This document shows, piece after piece, positions 1 through 9,567 of a stretch of DNA of 15,580 nucleotides (positions are counted from its first letter, which is position 1; the number at the start of each line of letters is the position of its first letter). Position numbers and translations under genes: made by a program. This DNA comes from Xanthobacteraceae bacterium. GTDB taxonomy: Bacteria; Pseudomonadota; Alphaproteobacteria; Rhizobiales; Xanthobacteraceae. A model generated the notes under the pieces. It searched no databases. It was given only the letters and a program-made list of their open reading frames with translations, and was not told where the DNA came from. The stretch lies in assembly GCA_030036975.1 (NCBI GenBank), contig JASHSE010000094.1, positions 1 through 15,580 of the forward strand, given 5' to 3'.

Positions 1-83
1 GCGAGCGCAGACGCGGCGGTGAGAGCGCCGATGGCGGCGCTGAGGAGACGGTTTGGCGAGGCAAGCATGGCATCCCTGCTCAT
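1..83 (-). CDS. 5' end of a probably exported protein (partial)
   Basis: An open frame on the minus strand runs off the left edge of the window. It begins at the ATG ending at 83, or at an in-frame ATG ending at 68. The 68 start has an AGGGA-like ribosome site just upstream, so it may be the true one. The visible protein has a short polar start, then an Arg, then an Ala/Leu-rich stretch (RLLSAAIGALTAASAL), which looks like a signal peptide or membrane anchor. Only about 27 codons are visible and no function can be assigned. It lies in the same direction as kdpDE but is 325 bases downstream, beyond a REP-like element, so it is probably a separate transcription unit. Confidence 0.4.
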   Translation of the reverse strand, partial: MSRDAMLASPNRLLSAAIGALTAASAL

Positions 84-408
84 TTTGATGGACGATGAGC
101 CGTCCGTTGATCTTGTGCTGCGGAAACCCCCGCTCCCCTTAGACGTCGTAACCAGACAAATGGTTTAAGATAAAAAAGTTCAAATCCGGTTGATTCCGGT
201 CGCCAAATTGCCGCGAAGCCGCCATTGTTCCGAACGCCGTTCCGATGCGGCGCGGAAAACTTTATTTTTCTCAAGGGGATGCTGCCAGTCACCCTGGGGG
301 CGAATATCGGCGAATGGCTGGGAATTCCGCTCATTCCCGCGCAAGCGGGAATCCAGAACCTGGGTCCCCGCCTTCGCGGGGACGAGCGGTTCTGGGGGCG
401 TCGCGTCC
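84..408. other. Intergenic spacer with REP-like element
   Basis: This spacer lies between kdpE and the partial gene at the left edge. Frames on either strand here show no recognisable protein. The right half holds the palindromic repeat annotated separately. The left half is A/T-richer around 165-185 and contains a small hairpin (AACCA/TGGTT near 151-166). It could hold the promoter for the leftward gene at 83, but I see no convincing -35/-10 pair. Confidence 0.5.
321..400. repeat. REP-like double-hairpin intergenic repeat
   Basis: Two perfect 8-bp-stem hairpins lie side by side. The first is ATTCCCGC-gcaa-GCGGGAAT (333-352) and the second is GTCCCCGC-cttc-GCGGGGAC (364-383). The second is enclosed by the inverted pair CCAGAACC (353-360) and GGTTCTGG (388-395), so the unit can fold as a compound cruciform. 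From memory, repeats of this wording are abundant between genes in Bradyrhizobium and relatives, but copy number cannot be checked here. Its place just after the kdpE stop suggests it could stabilise or end the kdpDE message. Confidence 0.75.
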
Positions 409-1167
409 CTACTGCATGGTGATTCGCGGTGGCGGTTCGCCGCTCGGCCCATCCGGGGCAATGCCGGCGGGCGGCTCGCTCGAGACCAGGCGATAGCCGA
501 CGCCGAGCTCGGTGAGCAGGATGCGCGGCTGGGTCGGATCGGCCTCGATCTTCCTCCGCAGCTTGCGCACGAAAATGCGCAGGTAATGGGTGTCGTCGAC
601 GTGCTCGTTGCCCCACACCTCGCGCAACAGGAACTGGTGGGTGACGACGTTGCCCGAATGCTGTGCCAGAATCTGCAACAAGCGATATTCCTTCGGCGTC
701 AAGGTCAGGCGCGTGTCGTTGATGAACACCGCGCGCGCGGTGAAGTCGATCGACAGCGGGCCGAAGCGGACCACCGGCTCGCCGCGCACGCTGCGCAGCT
801 GCCGCCGCATGGCCGAGTGGGCGCGCGCCAAAAGCTCGGCCATGCCGAACGGCTTGACCACGTAGTCGTCGGCGCCGAGCTCGAGCAGCCGCACCTTCTC
901 GGCCTCGCTTGAGCGCACCGACAGCACGATCAGCGGCACGCCGGACCATGCGCGCAGCCGCTCCAACACCTCGGCGCCGTCGACGTCGGGCAGGCCGAGA
1001 TCGAGGATCACCAGATCGGACGGCTTGAGCGTCGCCGAGCGCAGCGCCTCGGCGCCGGTTTCGGCCTCCTGCACGGTGAAGCCGTCGAGCTCGAAACCGG
1101 TGCGCAGAAAGCGGCGAATCTGGATCTCGTCGTCGACGACGAGAACCGAGGGCGGAATTTCATTCAT
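409..1167 (-). CDS. kdpE: KdpE-like response regulator (OmpR/PhoB family)
   Basis: The 252-aa protein is a two-component transcription factor, cytoplasmic and DNA-binding. The receiver domain spans about residues 7-118. It has the acidic pair D12/D13, phospho-acceptor D56 in LVILDLGLPD, S83 at the switch position and K105 in VVKPF. The winged-helix effector domain spans about 128-230, with TPKEYRLLQ, the recognition region (LREVWG, YLRIFVRKLRRKIE) and GVGYRL. In KdpDE systems this regulator activates high-affinity K+ uptake genes; which promoters it controls here is unknown because kdpFABC is not adjacent. The ATG at 1167 fits the domain start and overlaps the kdpD stop as ATGA, implying translational coupling. 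A Pro-rich tail of about 25 residues extends past the usual end. The KdpE call over another OmpR-type regulator rests on similarity and the KdpD partner. Confidence 0.85.
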   Translation of the reverse strand: MNEIPPSVLVVDDEIQIRRFLRTGFELDGFTVQEAETGAEALRSATLKPSDLVILDLGLPDVDGAEVLERLRAWSGVPLIVLSVRSSEAEKVRLLELGADDYVVKPFGMAELLARAHSAMRRQLRSVRGEPVVRFGPLSIDFTARAVFINDTRLTLTPKEYRLLQILAQHSGNVVTHQFLLREVWGNEHVDDTHYLRIFVRKLRRKIEADPTQPRILLTELGVGYRLVSSEPPAGIAPDGPSGEPPPRITMQ

Positions 1168-2747
1168 GGGATGCTGACCTCCACGGGCGCGGACACCTCG
1201 CCCGGCATTGTCTCCGGCGCAACGGATTCGTCGGGCGCCGGTTCCGGCGTCGCCGGCAGGTGGATGGAAACCGTGGTGCCGCGGCCGGCGCCGTCGCTTG
1301 CCACTTCGAGCTTGCCGCCATTGGCGGTGATGAATGCATTGGCGATCCACAGGCCGAGGCCGGAACCCGATGTTGCGCCGGCATGGCGCGCGCCGCGGAA
1401 GAAGCGCTCGCCGACTTGCGACTTCTCGTCATCGGTCAGCCCGGCGCCGCGATCGTGCACCGAGAGCAGCACCGCCGCGCCGCCCGCGCGGGCGGCGACC
1501 TCAATGGGCGCGCCATCGGGTGAATATTTGGCGGCATTGTCGAGTATCTGCGCCAAGGCCTGTTGGACCTGCGCCGGGTCGATGCGCATGATCGGCAGAT
1601 TGGGATGCAGATCGAGCGTCACCGGATGCCCGGCCAAGCGCCGCTTGCGATGCTCCAGCGCGGCATTGACGAGGTCGACCGGCTCGACCCATTGCGGCTT
1701 CGGCCGCACCTGCTGGCGGCTGATCGTGGTGGCGTCGAGCAGGTTTTGAATGTCGCCGTTGAGCCGCTCGGCTTCGTCGCGCACCACGCCGGCGAGCGCC
1801 AGCAGGCGCTCGTCCTTGGCCAGCGCCGGCGCGTTGGCGAGCACCGTGGCGGCGCCGAGAATCGACGCCAGCGGCGTGCGCAACTCGTGCGACACCGAGC
1901 CGATCAGCGCCTCGCGCAAAAGCTCGGTTTCCGAGCGCATCTTGGCCTCGTTGAGCGCGCGCGCCACGTCGAGCCGCTCCAGCGTGGCCGCGGCATCGGC
2001 CAGCGCATCGTCGATGCGCTGGCGCATCTCCGCCAAAGCTTCGCCCGCGACACTGCCGAGATCGACCGCGACGATGCCGAAGGCGGGCGTTTTCGGCGAG
2101 ACGCGGCGGATGAGCCAGGTGTTGCCGGCGCCATCCTCGACCGTGCATTCCAGCTCGCGGTCGCCCTCGACGCGCACCACCCGCGCGCGCACGCGTTCGG
2201 GCACCTCGGCGGCCTCGCCGTCCTCGGCGGCGCCAAGGAGCACGACGCGGCGCTGTACCAGATTCGCCAAATGATTTTGGATGGCGATGAAGATTTCGGC
2301 GGCATTGGTCGCCGCGGCAAGCCGCCGCGAGAACGCGTAAAGATCGCTCATTTCCAGCTCGCGCTTGCGAGCGAGCGTAATGTGGCGTTTGGCGGAGCTG
2401 GACAGCTGCGACACCACTACGGCGACGACCATGAACAAGAGCAGGTTGAGAATCTCCTGCGGCGACGCCACGCGCAGGCTGTAAAGCTGGGCGAAGAACA
2501 GATAGCCGGACAACAGCACGCCGGCCACCGCCGCGATCAGCGCCGGAACGACGCCGTAGGTGTAGCCCAGCACCATGACCGGCACGAGGTAGAGCACCGA
2601 ACCGCGCAGGATGCCGACGTACTGGCGGAGAAAGACCGCGACGAGCGTGGTCGCCGCCACCAGTAGCAGCGCGGCGGCAATGCCGCTCAGCTCACGCCGC
2701 AAGATAGGAGCCATAAAGCCTGGTTGCACCTGAGCGCCGTCAGCCAT
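1164..2747 (-). CDS. kdpD: KdpD-like sensor histidine kinase lacking the N-terminal KdpD/Usp domains
   Basis: The 527-aa protein is an inner-membrane histidine kinase. A KdpD-type (DUF4118-like) membrane block spans about residues 20-115 with four hydrophobic segments. A GAF-like region covers about 135-255. The HisKA H-box is SVSHELRTPLAS with phospho-His near 287. The ATPase domain has the N-box DNAAKYSP (403-410), G1 DRGAG (432-436) and G2 GSGLGL (461-466), so it looks catalytically intact. Classical KdpD is about 900 aa and has a cytoplasmic N-terminal KdpD domain plus a Usp domain; both are absent. A Pro/Glu-rich tail fills the last 30 residues. The start at 2747 is a choice: ATG at 2714 also fits, and the frame stays open to 3002, but that upstream part looks non-coding. 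It likely forms an operon with kdpE. Confidence 0.82.
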   Translation of the reverse strand: MADGAQVQPGFMAPILRRELSGIAAALLLVAATTLVAVFLRQYVGILRGSVLYLVPVMVLGYTYGVVPALIAAVAGVLLSGYLFFAQLYSLRVASPQEILNLLLFMVVAVVVSQLSSSAKRHITLARKRELEMSDLYAFSRRLAAATNAAEIFIAIQNHLANLVQRRVVLLGAAEDGEAAEVPERVRARVVRVEGDRELECTVEDGAGNTWLIRRVSPKTPAFGIVAVDLGSVAGEALAEMRQRIDDALADAAATLERLDVARALNEAKMRSETELLREALIGSVSHELRTPLASILGAATVLANAPALAKDERLLALAGVVRDEAERLNGDIQNLLDATTISRQQVRPKPQWVEPVDLVNAALEHRKRRLAGHPVTLDLHPNLPIMRIDPAQVQQALAQILDNAAKYSPDGAPIEVAARAGGAAVLLSVHDRGAGLTDDEKSQVGERFFRGARHAGATSGSGLGLWIANAFITANGGKLEVASDGAGRGTTVSIHLPATPEPAPDESVAPETMPGEVSAPVEVSIP

Positions 2748-2976
2748 GGTGCGGCCGCTGGCGTGGCTGCAGCGATAAGCCGCTGCCGTGAGCGCCGGCC
2801 GTCTCGTACCGTTTTGCCGCCCCGGCAAGGTTAACACAATGCGCCGCAAGACGATTTTTTGTGATCGGCGGGCGCTGCATGGGTGATATTTGGGAAAGGC
2901 GAAGCTGCAGCTCGACAGGTTGCATACCGAAACGGGGGCCGCGCTGCAGCATAGCGACAGCGGAGCGCGGGTGCCG

Positions 2977-3822
2977 CTATTTGCTGCGCACGACCTCCTC
3001 ATAAGCGGGCGCGGTGGTGAGAAAGCCGCGGTCGAGCATCCAATCGACTTTTTCCCGGAATTCCACGGCGCGGTAACTCGCGACGCCGACCAGTTCGGGC
3101 ATCAGGCCGGCCTTGCGCTGTTCGGGCGGCAAATCGCGTAAGACCTGGTCGCGCGAGCGCTCGTCGTTTTCGCGGAGCCAGGCGATCGCCCGGTTGAGCG
3201 CACGGCGCAGCTTTTCGGCGGTCGCGTCGTCGATGTCGTTGCCGGCAACGATGCCGCCGCGCCAGCGCAGGTCGGCGATCGAGCGGGCGCCGGCGGCGAG
3301 CGCGCGGCTGACCAGCGGCTCCATCAGGGCAGCCGCCTCGGTCGTGCCGCGCAGCAGCGCCTCGAGCCGGTCGTTGGCGTGCACGAGCTTGATCTCGGCA
3401 AACGGCACGCCGGCGGCTTCCAAAACTTCGATGGCCGCATAAAACGTGCCGGCGTGCCAAGTCACCGCGATCGGCACATTGCGCAGTTCGGCCGGCGCAG
3501 TGATTTTTGAATCCTTGCCGACCATCAGCGCTCCGGTGCGCACGGTCGTGTCGAGCCCGATGATTTTGCCGCCGCCCAGCGTCTGCACGCGCTCGATGGC
3601 GCCCCATTCGCACACCGGGTAAACTTCGAGCGCGCCCTTCTGCAGTTGCGCTTCCTTCCAGCGCTCCGAAAAATCCTGCACCCGTCCAGCCGCGCCCTTC
3701 GGATTGTCTTCGAAATATTCGACGTCCAAGCCTTCGGCGGCAAAAAAGCCTTGCTCGACCGCGACCCGCCAGGGCCGGTCATGGGCGTTGCTGTCGCTTT
3801 GCAGGCGGATGGTGCGAGTCAT
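2977..3822 (-). CDS. NMT1/THI5-like (SsuA-type) substrate-binding-fold protein, no signal peptide
   Basis: The 281-aa protein resembles periplasmic solute-binding proteins of the NMT1/THI5/SsuA type. It opens with a ligand-lobe pattern, including RVAVEQGFFAAEGLDVEYFE near residues 19-38, then the lobe II region (APAELRNVPIAV, near 109-120) and LRGTTEAAALMEPL. The start at 3822 has GAGGT about nine bases upstream. From this start there is no hydrophobic signal peptide, so the protein is either cytoplasmic or starts elsewhere; no upstream in-frame signal sequence is visible. No ABC permease or ATPase gene lies beside it. Possible roles are a cytoplasmic binding protein or a THI5-like enzyme, and the substrate is unknown. 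It is transcribed in the same direction as kdpDE but 229 bases upstream of it. Confidence 0.65.
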   Translation of the reverse strand: MTRTIRLQSDSNAHDRPWRVAVEQGFFAAEGLDVEYFEDNPKGAAGRVQDFSERWKEAQLQKGALEVYPVCEWGAIERVQTLGGGKIIGLDTTVRTGALMVGKDSKITAPAELRNVPIAVTWHAGTFYAAIEVLEAAGVPFAEIKLVHANDRLEALLRGTTEAAALMEPLVSRALAAGARSIADLRWRGGIVAGNDIDDATAEKLRRALNRAIAWLRENDERSRDQVLRDLPPEQRKAGLMPELVGVASYRAVEFREKVDWMLDRGFLTTAPAYEEVVRSK

Positions 3823-3933
3823 CGGTGAACCTCGTTTCTTAATGCTGCCGCGGTCAAAGGCGGGGCCAAGCTAAGGACATGCCGGGATAGGCGCAACGGG
3901 TCGCCACTCAAGCCACAGGCGGACGAGCCGGGC

Positions 3934-4275
3934 CTACCTCTGATCGTCGTGCTGGCTCTGATCCGGAGCGTCATACCGATGCGGATCACCATACCGATGC
4001 GGATCGTCATACTGAAGCTGATCGTCATAGCCGTGCCGGCTCGAATAGAACAGAAGCGCCATCAGCCCGCAGCCGACCAAAAGTGAGAACAGGACGCCCA
4101 GGATCATGGCGACGTAGCCGACGGTCGGCATCGGCGGTCCGTTGACCGCATTCCAGGCGCCCGCCGCGTACCAGCCCGCCGCAATCAGGATGGCGAACAG
4201 CGCACCGAAAAGCACGATCGCCCCGGCGATGCGAAGCTTCCTATCGGGCGCGTTGGGCGCGTCTGCCATGGCCAT
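3934..4275 (-). CDS. Small two-helix membrane protein with Asp/His/Tyr-rich tail
   Basis: The 113-aa protein is not recognised as a named family. It has a short charged N-terminus, a transmembrane helix at about residues 15-37, a Pro-containing loop (NGPPMPT), a second helix at about 52-77, and a hydrophilic C-terminal tail of about 35 residues. The tail is rich in Asp, His, Tyr and Gln and contains an imperfect repeat (DDPHRYGDPHRYDAPD) coded by an 18-base tandem repeat. With both helices as predicted, both termini lie on the same side. Start could be the ATG at 4275 or two codons later at 4269; neither has a clear ribosome site. The His/Asp-rich tail could bind metal, but that is only a guess. 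Confidence 0.6.
   Translation of the reverse strand: MAMADAPNAPDRKLRIAGAIVLFGALFAILIAAGWYAAGAWNAVNGPPMPTVGYVAMILGVLFSLLVGCGLMALLFYSSRHGYDDQLQYDDPHRYGDPHRYDAPDQSQHDDQR
3972..4005. repeat. 18-base tandem repeat inside a coding tail
   Basis: The 16-mer CATACCGATGCGGATC occurs exactly at 3972-3987 and again at 3990-4005, an 18-base period. A degenerate third unit follows to about 4020. It encodes the repeated six-residue pattern in the tail of the two-helix membrane protein. In-frame expansion by slippage is the simplest origin. Confidence 0.8.
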
Positions 4276-4457
4276 GAGATAAGCCGCGCCGGTGGCGCTT
4301 GCCAGACCGCCCGGCGCGGTCCGGCTAATAGTCGCGGCGCGGACGGTCCATAGGGAGCCGCTGCTTTCCGATTACGCGACCGGGCGCCGCTGCGCTCCAC
4401 CATATTCACTAATAATCGAATTGGCGTGGAGCGATCCTCTGCCGCACCGGAGGAAAC

Positions 4458-4485
4458 CTGATATACCGGCGGAATCTTATATGAT
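4458..4485 (+). promoter_or_regulatory. Possible promoter for the 4522 gene
   Basis: CTGATA (4458-4463) and TATGAT (4480-4485) are separated by 16 bases and lie 37 bases before the start codon. The -10 is good and the -35 is moderate. The surrounding 4276-4521 spacer is otherwise without a recognisable gene. Confidence 0.3.
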
Positions 4486-4521
4486 GTGCCAATGCGTTCT
4501 TGATCGGGTGAGGCTGTCGCG

Positions 4522-5019
4522 ATGGAGAAAATACGCCAAGCTGGCTTCGGGCTTTTGGCCAAGCTGGTCATCGCCGTTACCGTATTGGGCTACGTCGGCG
4601 GCACAGCAGTTGCTGGCATTGCCTCGCAATACGCATCCGCGCTGAAAAAAATCTTTGTTAAGCTTGATGCTGAAGGCGTCGATATGAAGTTCGGCGGTCC
4701 TATCGCTGTTCCGTTGGGGTGGGCTCAACACGGTCAGAGCGTGGAAGTTCACGAGCTGCCGCCGGTCAAATCGATCTCATCGGACGCCGTCCACATTTTC
4801 TACCGGCTTGAGGACGGCAGCGGCTATATTGTGGTCCGGTTTACGGAATCCGGTTTCCTGGCACTGCGATTTAATCAGAACTTCGATTTCGTTGCTGCCG
4901 CCGTTGAGCCCAACGGCCAACCCGCCACTGCGCTGTCTGGTGCTGCAGCCGAAGATGCGCTCAGCAGCGAGTTGCGCGCTTGCGAAGCGATAGCGAGCAA
5001 ATTCACCACTCACCCGTGA
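4522..5019 (+). CDS. Hypothetical membrane-anchored or secreted protein
   Basis: The 165-aa protein is not recognised. A hydrophobic segment at about residues 9-33 (LLAKLVIAVTVLGYVGGTAVAG) after a basic start acts as an uncleaved anchor or signal peptide, placing the rest outside the cytoplasm. The remainder looks like a single mixed alpha/beta domain with a valine-rich strand stretch (VHIFYRLEDGSGYIVVRFTE, near 90-109) and a cysteine near 153. The ATG at 4522 has GAGG about nine bases upstream, which supports this start. By eye its codon use is less GC-biased than that of neighbours, and it stands alone on the plus strand between minus-strand genes. That fits a lineage-specific or acquired gene. 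A role cannot be inferred. Confidence 0.6.
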   Translation: MEKIRQAGFGLLAKLVIAVTVLGYVGGTAVAGIASQYASALKKIFVKLDAEGVDMKFGGPIAVPLGWAQHGQSVEVHELPPVKSISSDAVHIFYRLEDGSGYIVVRFTESGFLALRFNQNFDFVAAAVEPNGQPATALSGAAAEDALSSELRACEAIASKFTTHP

Positions 5020-5034
5020 GCCACACAACAAGCG

Positions 5035-5059
5035 GGCTCGTGATCTGCAATCACGAGCC
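5035..5059. terminator. Perfect 10-bp hairpin between convergent genes
   Basis: GGCTCGTGAT, loop CTGCA, then ATCACGAGCC makes a perfect 10-bp stem. It starts 15 bases after the plus-strand stop at 5019 and lies 110 bases after the stop of the minus-strand DUF3455 gene. No T-run follows directly on either strand, so it is not a textbook intrinsic terminator. Its position between convergent genes favours a bidirectional 3'-end role. Confidence 0.5.
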
Positions 5060-5168
5060 AATAGCGATGTGAGGCGGTTTTCCTTGAACGTCGCGACGGT
5101 TTTTGCCGGGAGCGGTGAGCGCGGCCGGCGCTTGCGCCCTCGCTCCGCTTGCCAAATCCCGCAGCGTC

Positions 5169-5645
5169 TCACGCTTTACGGAGAAAGACGTAATCGCAGG
5201 AGTAAGCGACGCCGCGAAGGGCGCCTTGCTGTTCGCAGGCGCCGGGAGAAGCGCCGCCGCTTGTATTGATCCGCAGCACGATGCCGGCTTCGGCGAGCAC
5301 GCCGTTGCCGCGGTGGTCGGCGACTTGCAACTTGAGCCAGGCAATATCGCCCGGCGTGGCACCGGGCGCATTGGCGACAGCCTTAGCGACGACGGCGCTG
5401 CCGTCCACGTTCTCCCAGGTCGGCCCGGCGTAATGGCGCCCGACCGTCTTGCCGTCGAGAAACAGCGAGGCAATCGGCTCGCGGAAGGTCCAGGCGAGCT
5501 TGCCGTCGCCGCCGGCCTTGCACTCGTAGATCTGAGCGCCGACGGCACGATAGGTCACGATGACCCTCGCGCCCGGCGTTGCCAGGGCGGTCGGCAGCGG
5601 CGTTGCGGCGATCGCGGCTGGAACGCTTGATCTGTCTTCCGTCAT
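5169..5645 (-). CDS. DUF3455 family protein, possibly with a frameshifted signal peptide
   Basis: The 158-aa product matches the DUF3455 family by its phrases VPAAIAATP, GAQIYECKA, WTFREPIASLFLDGKTVGRH, YAGPTWENVDGSAVVAK, INTSGGASPGACEQQG and SCDYVFL. Function of the family is not established; members known to me are usually exported. The start at 5645 has a G-rich site about five bases upstream; the frame stays open to an ATG at 5687. In this frame no signal peptide precedes the domain. A good signal-peptide start (MRRHDLICVVAGVLLGSMRAG) lies in another frame from 5715, overlapping the icd stop. Removing one G from the six-G run at 5651-5656 would join the two. The gene follows icd by 56 bases and is probably the last gene of that operon. 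Confidence 0.75.
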   Translation of the reverse strand: MTEDRSSVPAAIAATPLPTALATPGARVIVTYRAVGAQIYECKAGGDGKLAWTFREPIASLFLDGKTVGRHYAGPTWENVDGSAVVAKAVANAPGATPGDIAWLKLQVADHRGNGVLAEAGIVLRINTSGGASPGACEQQGALRGVAYSCDYVFLRKA

Positions 5646-5701
5646 GGTAACCCCCCGCACGCATCGATCCGAGCAAAACGCCGGCAACGACGCAGATCAA
5701 A

Positions 5702-6913
5702 TCATGCCGTCGCATCCCGCAGATTAGCGTCGACCTTATCAAGAAATCCGGTCGTCGTCAGCCAGTTCCGATCGGGACCGATCAACAGCGCCAAATCCTT
5801 GGTCATGAAGCCGGCTTCGACGGTGCCGACTGTGACCTTTTCCAGGGTTTCGGCAAATCGCTTGAGCGCGGCATTGCCGTCGAGCTTGGCGCGATGGGCG
5901 AGCCCACGCGTCCAGGCGAAGATCGATGCCACGGAATTGGTCGAGGTCTCGCGGCCTTTCTGGTGCTCGCGATAATGGCGCGTCACCGTGCCGTGGGCGG
6001 CTTCAGCCTCCACCACCTTGCCGTCCGGTGTGGTGAGCACCGAGGTCATCAGCCCGAGCGAGCCGTAGCCCTGGGCGACGGTGTCGGACTGCACGTCGCC
6101 GTCATAGTTCTTGCACGCCCAGACGTAGCCGCCCGACCATTTGAGCGCCGCCGCCACCATGTCGTCGATCAGCCGGTGCTCGTAGGTCAGCTTGTTCTTT
6201 TCGAACTCGGCCTTGAACTCGCTGTCGTAGACGTCCTGGAAAATGTCCTTGAAGCGGCCGTCATAGACCTTCACGATGGTGTTCTTGGTCGACAGATACA
6301 GCGGATAGCCGCGGGAGAGCGCGTAGTTCATCGCGGCGCGGGCGAAATCGCGGATCGAAGCGTCGAGATTGTACATCGCCATGGCGACGCCGCCGCCCGG
6401 GAAGGCAAACACTTCGCGCTCGATCTTGTTGCCGTCGTCGCCGACGAAGGTCAGGGTGAGCGTGCCCTTGCCGGGCACCTTGAAGTCGGTGGCGCGGTAC
6501 TGGTCGCCGTAGGCGTGGCGGCCGATGATGATCGGCTTGGTCCAGCCGGGAACCAGCCGCGGCACGTTCTGGCAGATGATCGGCTCGCGAAAAATCACGC
6601 CGCCGAGGATGTTGCGGATGGTGCCGTTCGGCGACGGATACATCTCATGGAGGTTGAATTCCTTGACGCGGCCTTCGTCGGGCGTGATCGTGGCGCACTT
6701 GACCGCCGCGCCGACCTTCTTGGTGGCTTCGGCGGCGTCGATGGTGATCTGGTCGCGGGTTTCGTCGCGTTTGCCGATGCCGAGATCGAAATACATCAAA
6801 TTGATATCGAGATAGGGGTGGATCAGCTTGTCCTTGATGAGCTGCCAGATGATCCGGGTCATCTCGTCGCCGTCCATCTCGACGACGGGGTTGGTGACCT
6901 TGATTTTCGCCAT
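5702..6913 (-). CDS. icd: NADP-dependent isocitrate dehydrogenase, dimeric (eukaryote-like) type
   Basis: The 403-aa enzyme oxidatively decarboxylates isocitrate to 2-oxoglutarate with NADP+ in the cytoplasmic TCA cycle. The sequence is that of the homodimeric group shared with animal cytosolic/mitochondrial enzymes, and residue numbering almost coincides with human IDH1. Substrate residues are S94, N96 and R100 in YPSPNGTIRN, then R109, R132 in IIIGRHAYGDQYR and Y139. Catalytic K210 lies in LSTKNTI, and the metal ligands are D250/D251, D273 and D277. The NADP-binding loop is EAAHGTVTRHYR (304-315). Length and start (ATG 6913) match the family. It lies 47 bases after the monomeric isocitrate dehydrogenase gene with no terminator visible, so co-transcription is likely. 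Confidence 0.97.
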   Translation of the reverse strand: MAKIKVTNPVVEMDGDEMTRIIWQLIKDKLIHPYLDINLMYFDLGIGKRDETRDQITIDAAEATKKVGAAVKCATITPDEGRVKEFNLHEMYPSPNGTIRNILGGVIFREPIICQNVPRLVPGWTKPIIIGRHAYGDQYRATDFKVPGKGTLTLTFVGDDGNKIEREVFAFPGGGVAMAMYNLDASIRDFARAAMNYALSRGYPLYLSTKNTIVKVYDGRFKDIFQDVYDSEFKAEFEKNKLTYEHRLIDDMVAAALKWSGGYVWACKNYDGDVQSDTVAQGYGSLGLMTSVLTTPDGKVVEAEAAHGTVTRHYREHQKGRETSTNSVASIFAWTRGLAHRAKLDGNAALKRFAETLEKVTVGTVEAGFMTKDLALLIGPDRNWLTTTGFLDKVDANLRDATA

Positions 6914-6960
6914 GGAGCTTCGATCCCATTGCAGCGCGCCCGCCGCCGCCGGGCCGCGCG

Positions 6961-9183
<2,223 letters not shown>

Positions 9184-9567
9184 CCTTGCACCTTTGGTCG
9201 CCGTGCTTGTTTGCGCCGACCGGAAACTGAACATCGGCGGGCGCGGTGGAATAGCTTCTCCCGCGGGCCCTCAAATGAATTGTTCGCGGCGCGGACACCG
9301 CCAACGAGGAATTCGAGTGACGGGAGTTCGGCGCGCGCCCTATAGCACCCGTGAACGGGCGGAGAAAGTTAAACATGGTGGCGGTCAATAGCGGTCGCCG
9401 GGCGCTGGCAAGGCTGCAAGAAAACCCGTAATATCGCGAGTGGATGGAGGGCGACGCCGAGTGCTTCACGATTTTTCGTTGCCGCGCAGGCGCGCGGCTC
9501 CCACCTCGCTTACGCCTTTCGACCCGAGCGCAGCGGTCGCCCTGCCGCGGTCGCAGCGAGCCGGCCG
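9184..9567. other. Divergent intergenic spacer between isocitrate dehydrogenase and DUF898 genes
   Basis: No gene is supported in these 384 bases. It must hold the promoters for the leftward isocitrate dehydrogenase block and probably for the rightward DUF898/M48 pair. A near-perfect palindrome CCCGT-GA-ACGGG (9348-9359) lies next to TATAG on the plus strand (CTATAGG on the minus strand), which could be a leftward -10 overlapped by an operator. A GC-rich palindromic stretch (CCCGCGGG) lies near 9260-9267. No strong -35 was found. Confidence 0.4.

Noticed and set aside
131..185. Possible intrinsic terminator near the T/A-rich stretch
   Set aside because: The stem is only five base pairs and the A/T run is on the wrong side for either strand.
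190..912. Long plus-strand frame across the spacer and kdpE
   Set aside because: It crosses the REP element and then runs opposite to kdpE; the protein lacks any family pattern and looks like a high-GC antisense frame.
1563..2666. 367-codon plus-strand frame opposite kdpD
   Set aside because: Antisense shadow of kdpD, whose motifs are clear; Arg/His/Gly-rich composition is typical of such frames.
2748..3002. N-terminal extension of kdpD to 3002
   Set aside because: The extra residues are Cys/Ser/Arg-rich without a domain and overlap the neighbouring gene; they do not restore the missing KdpD sensor.
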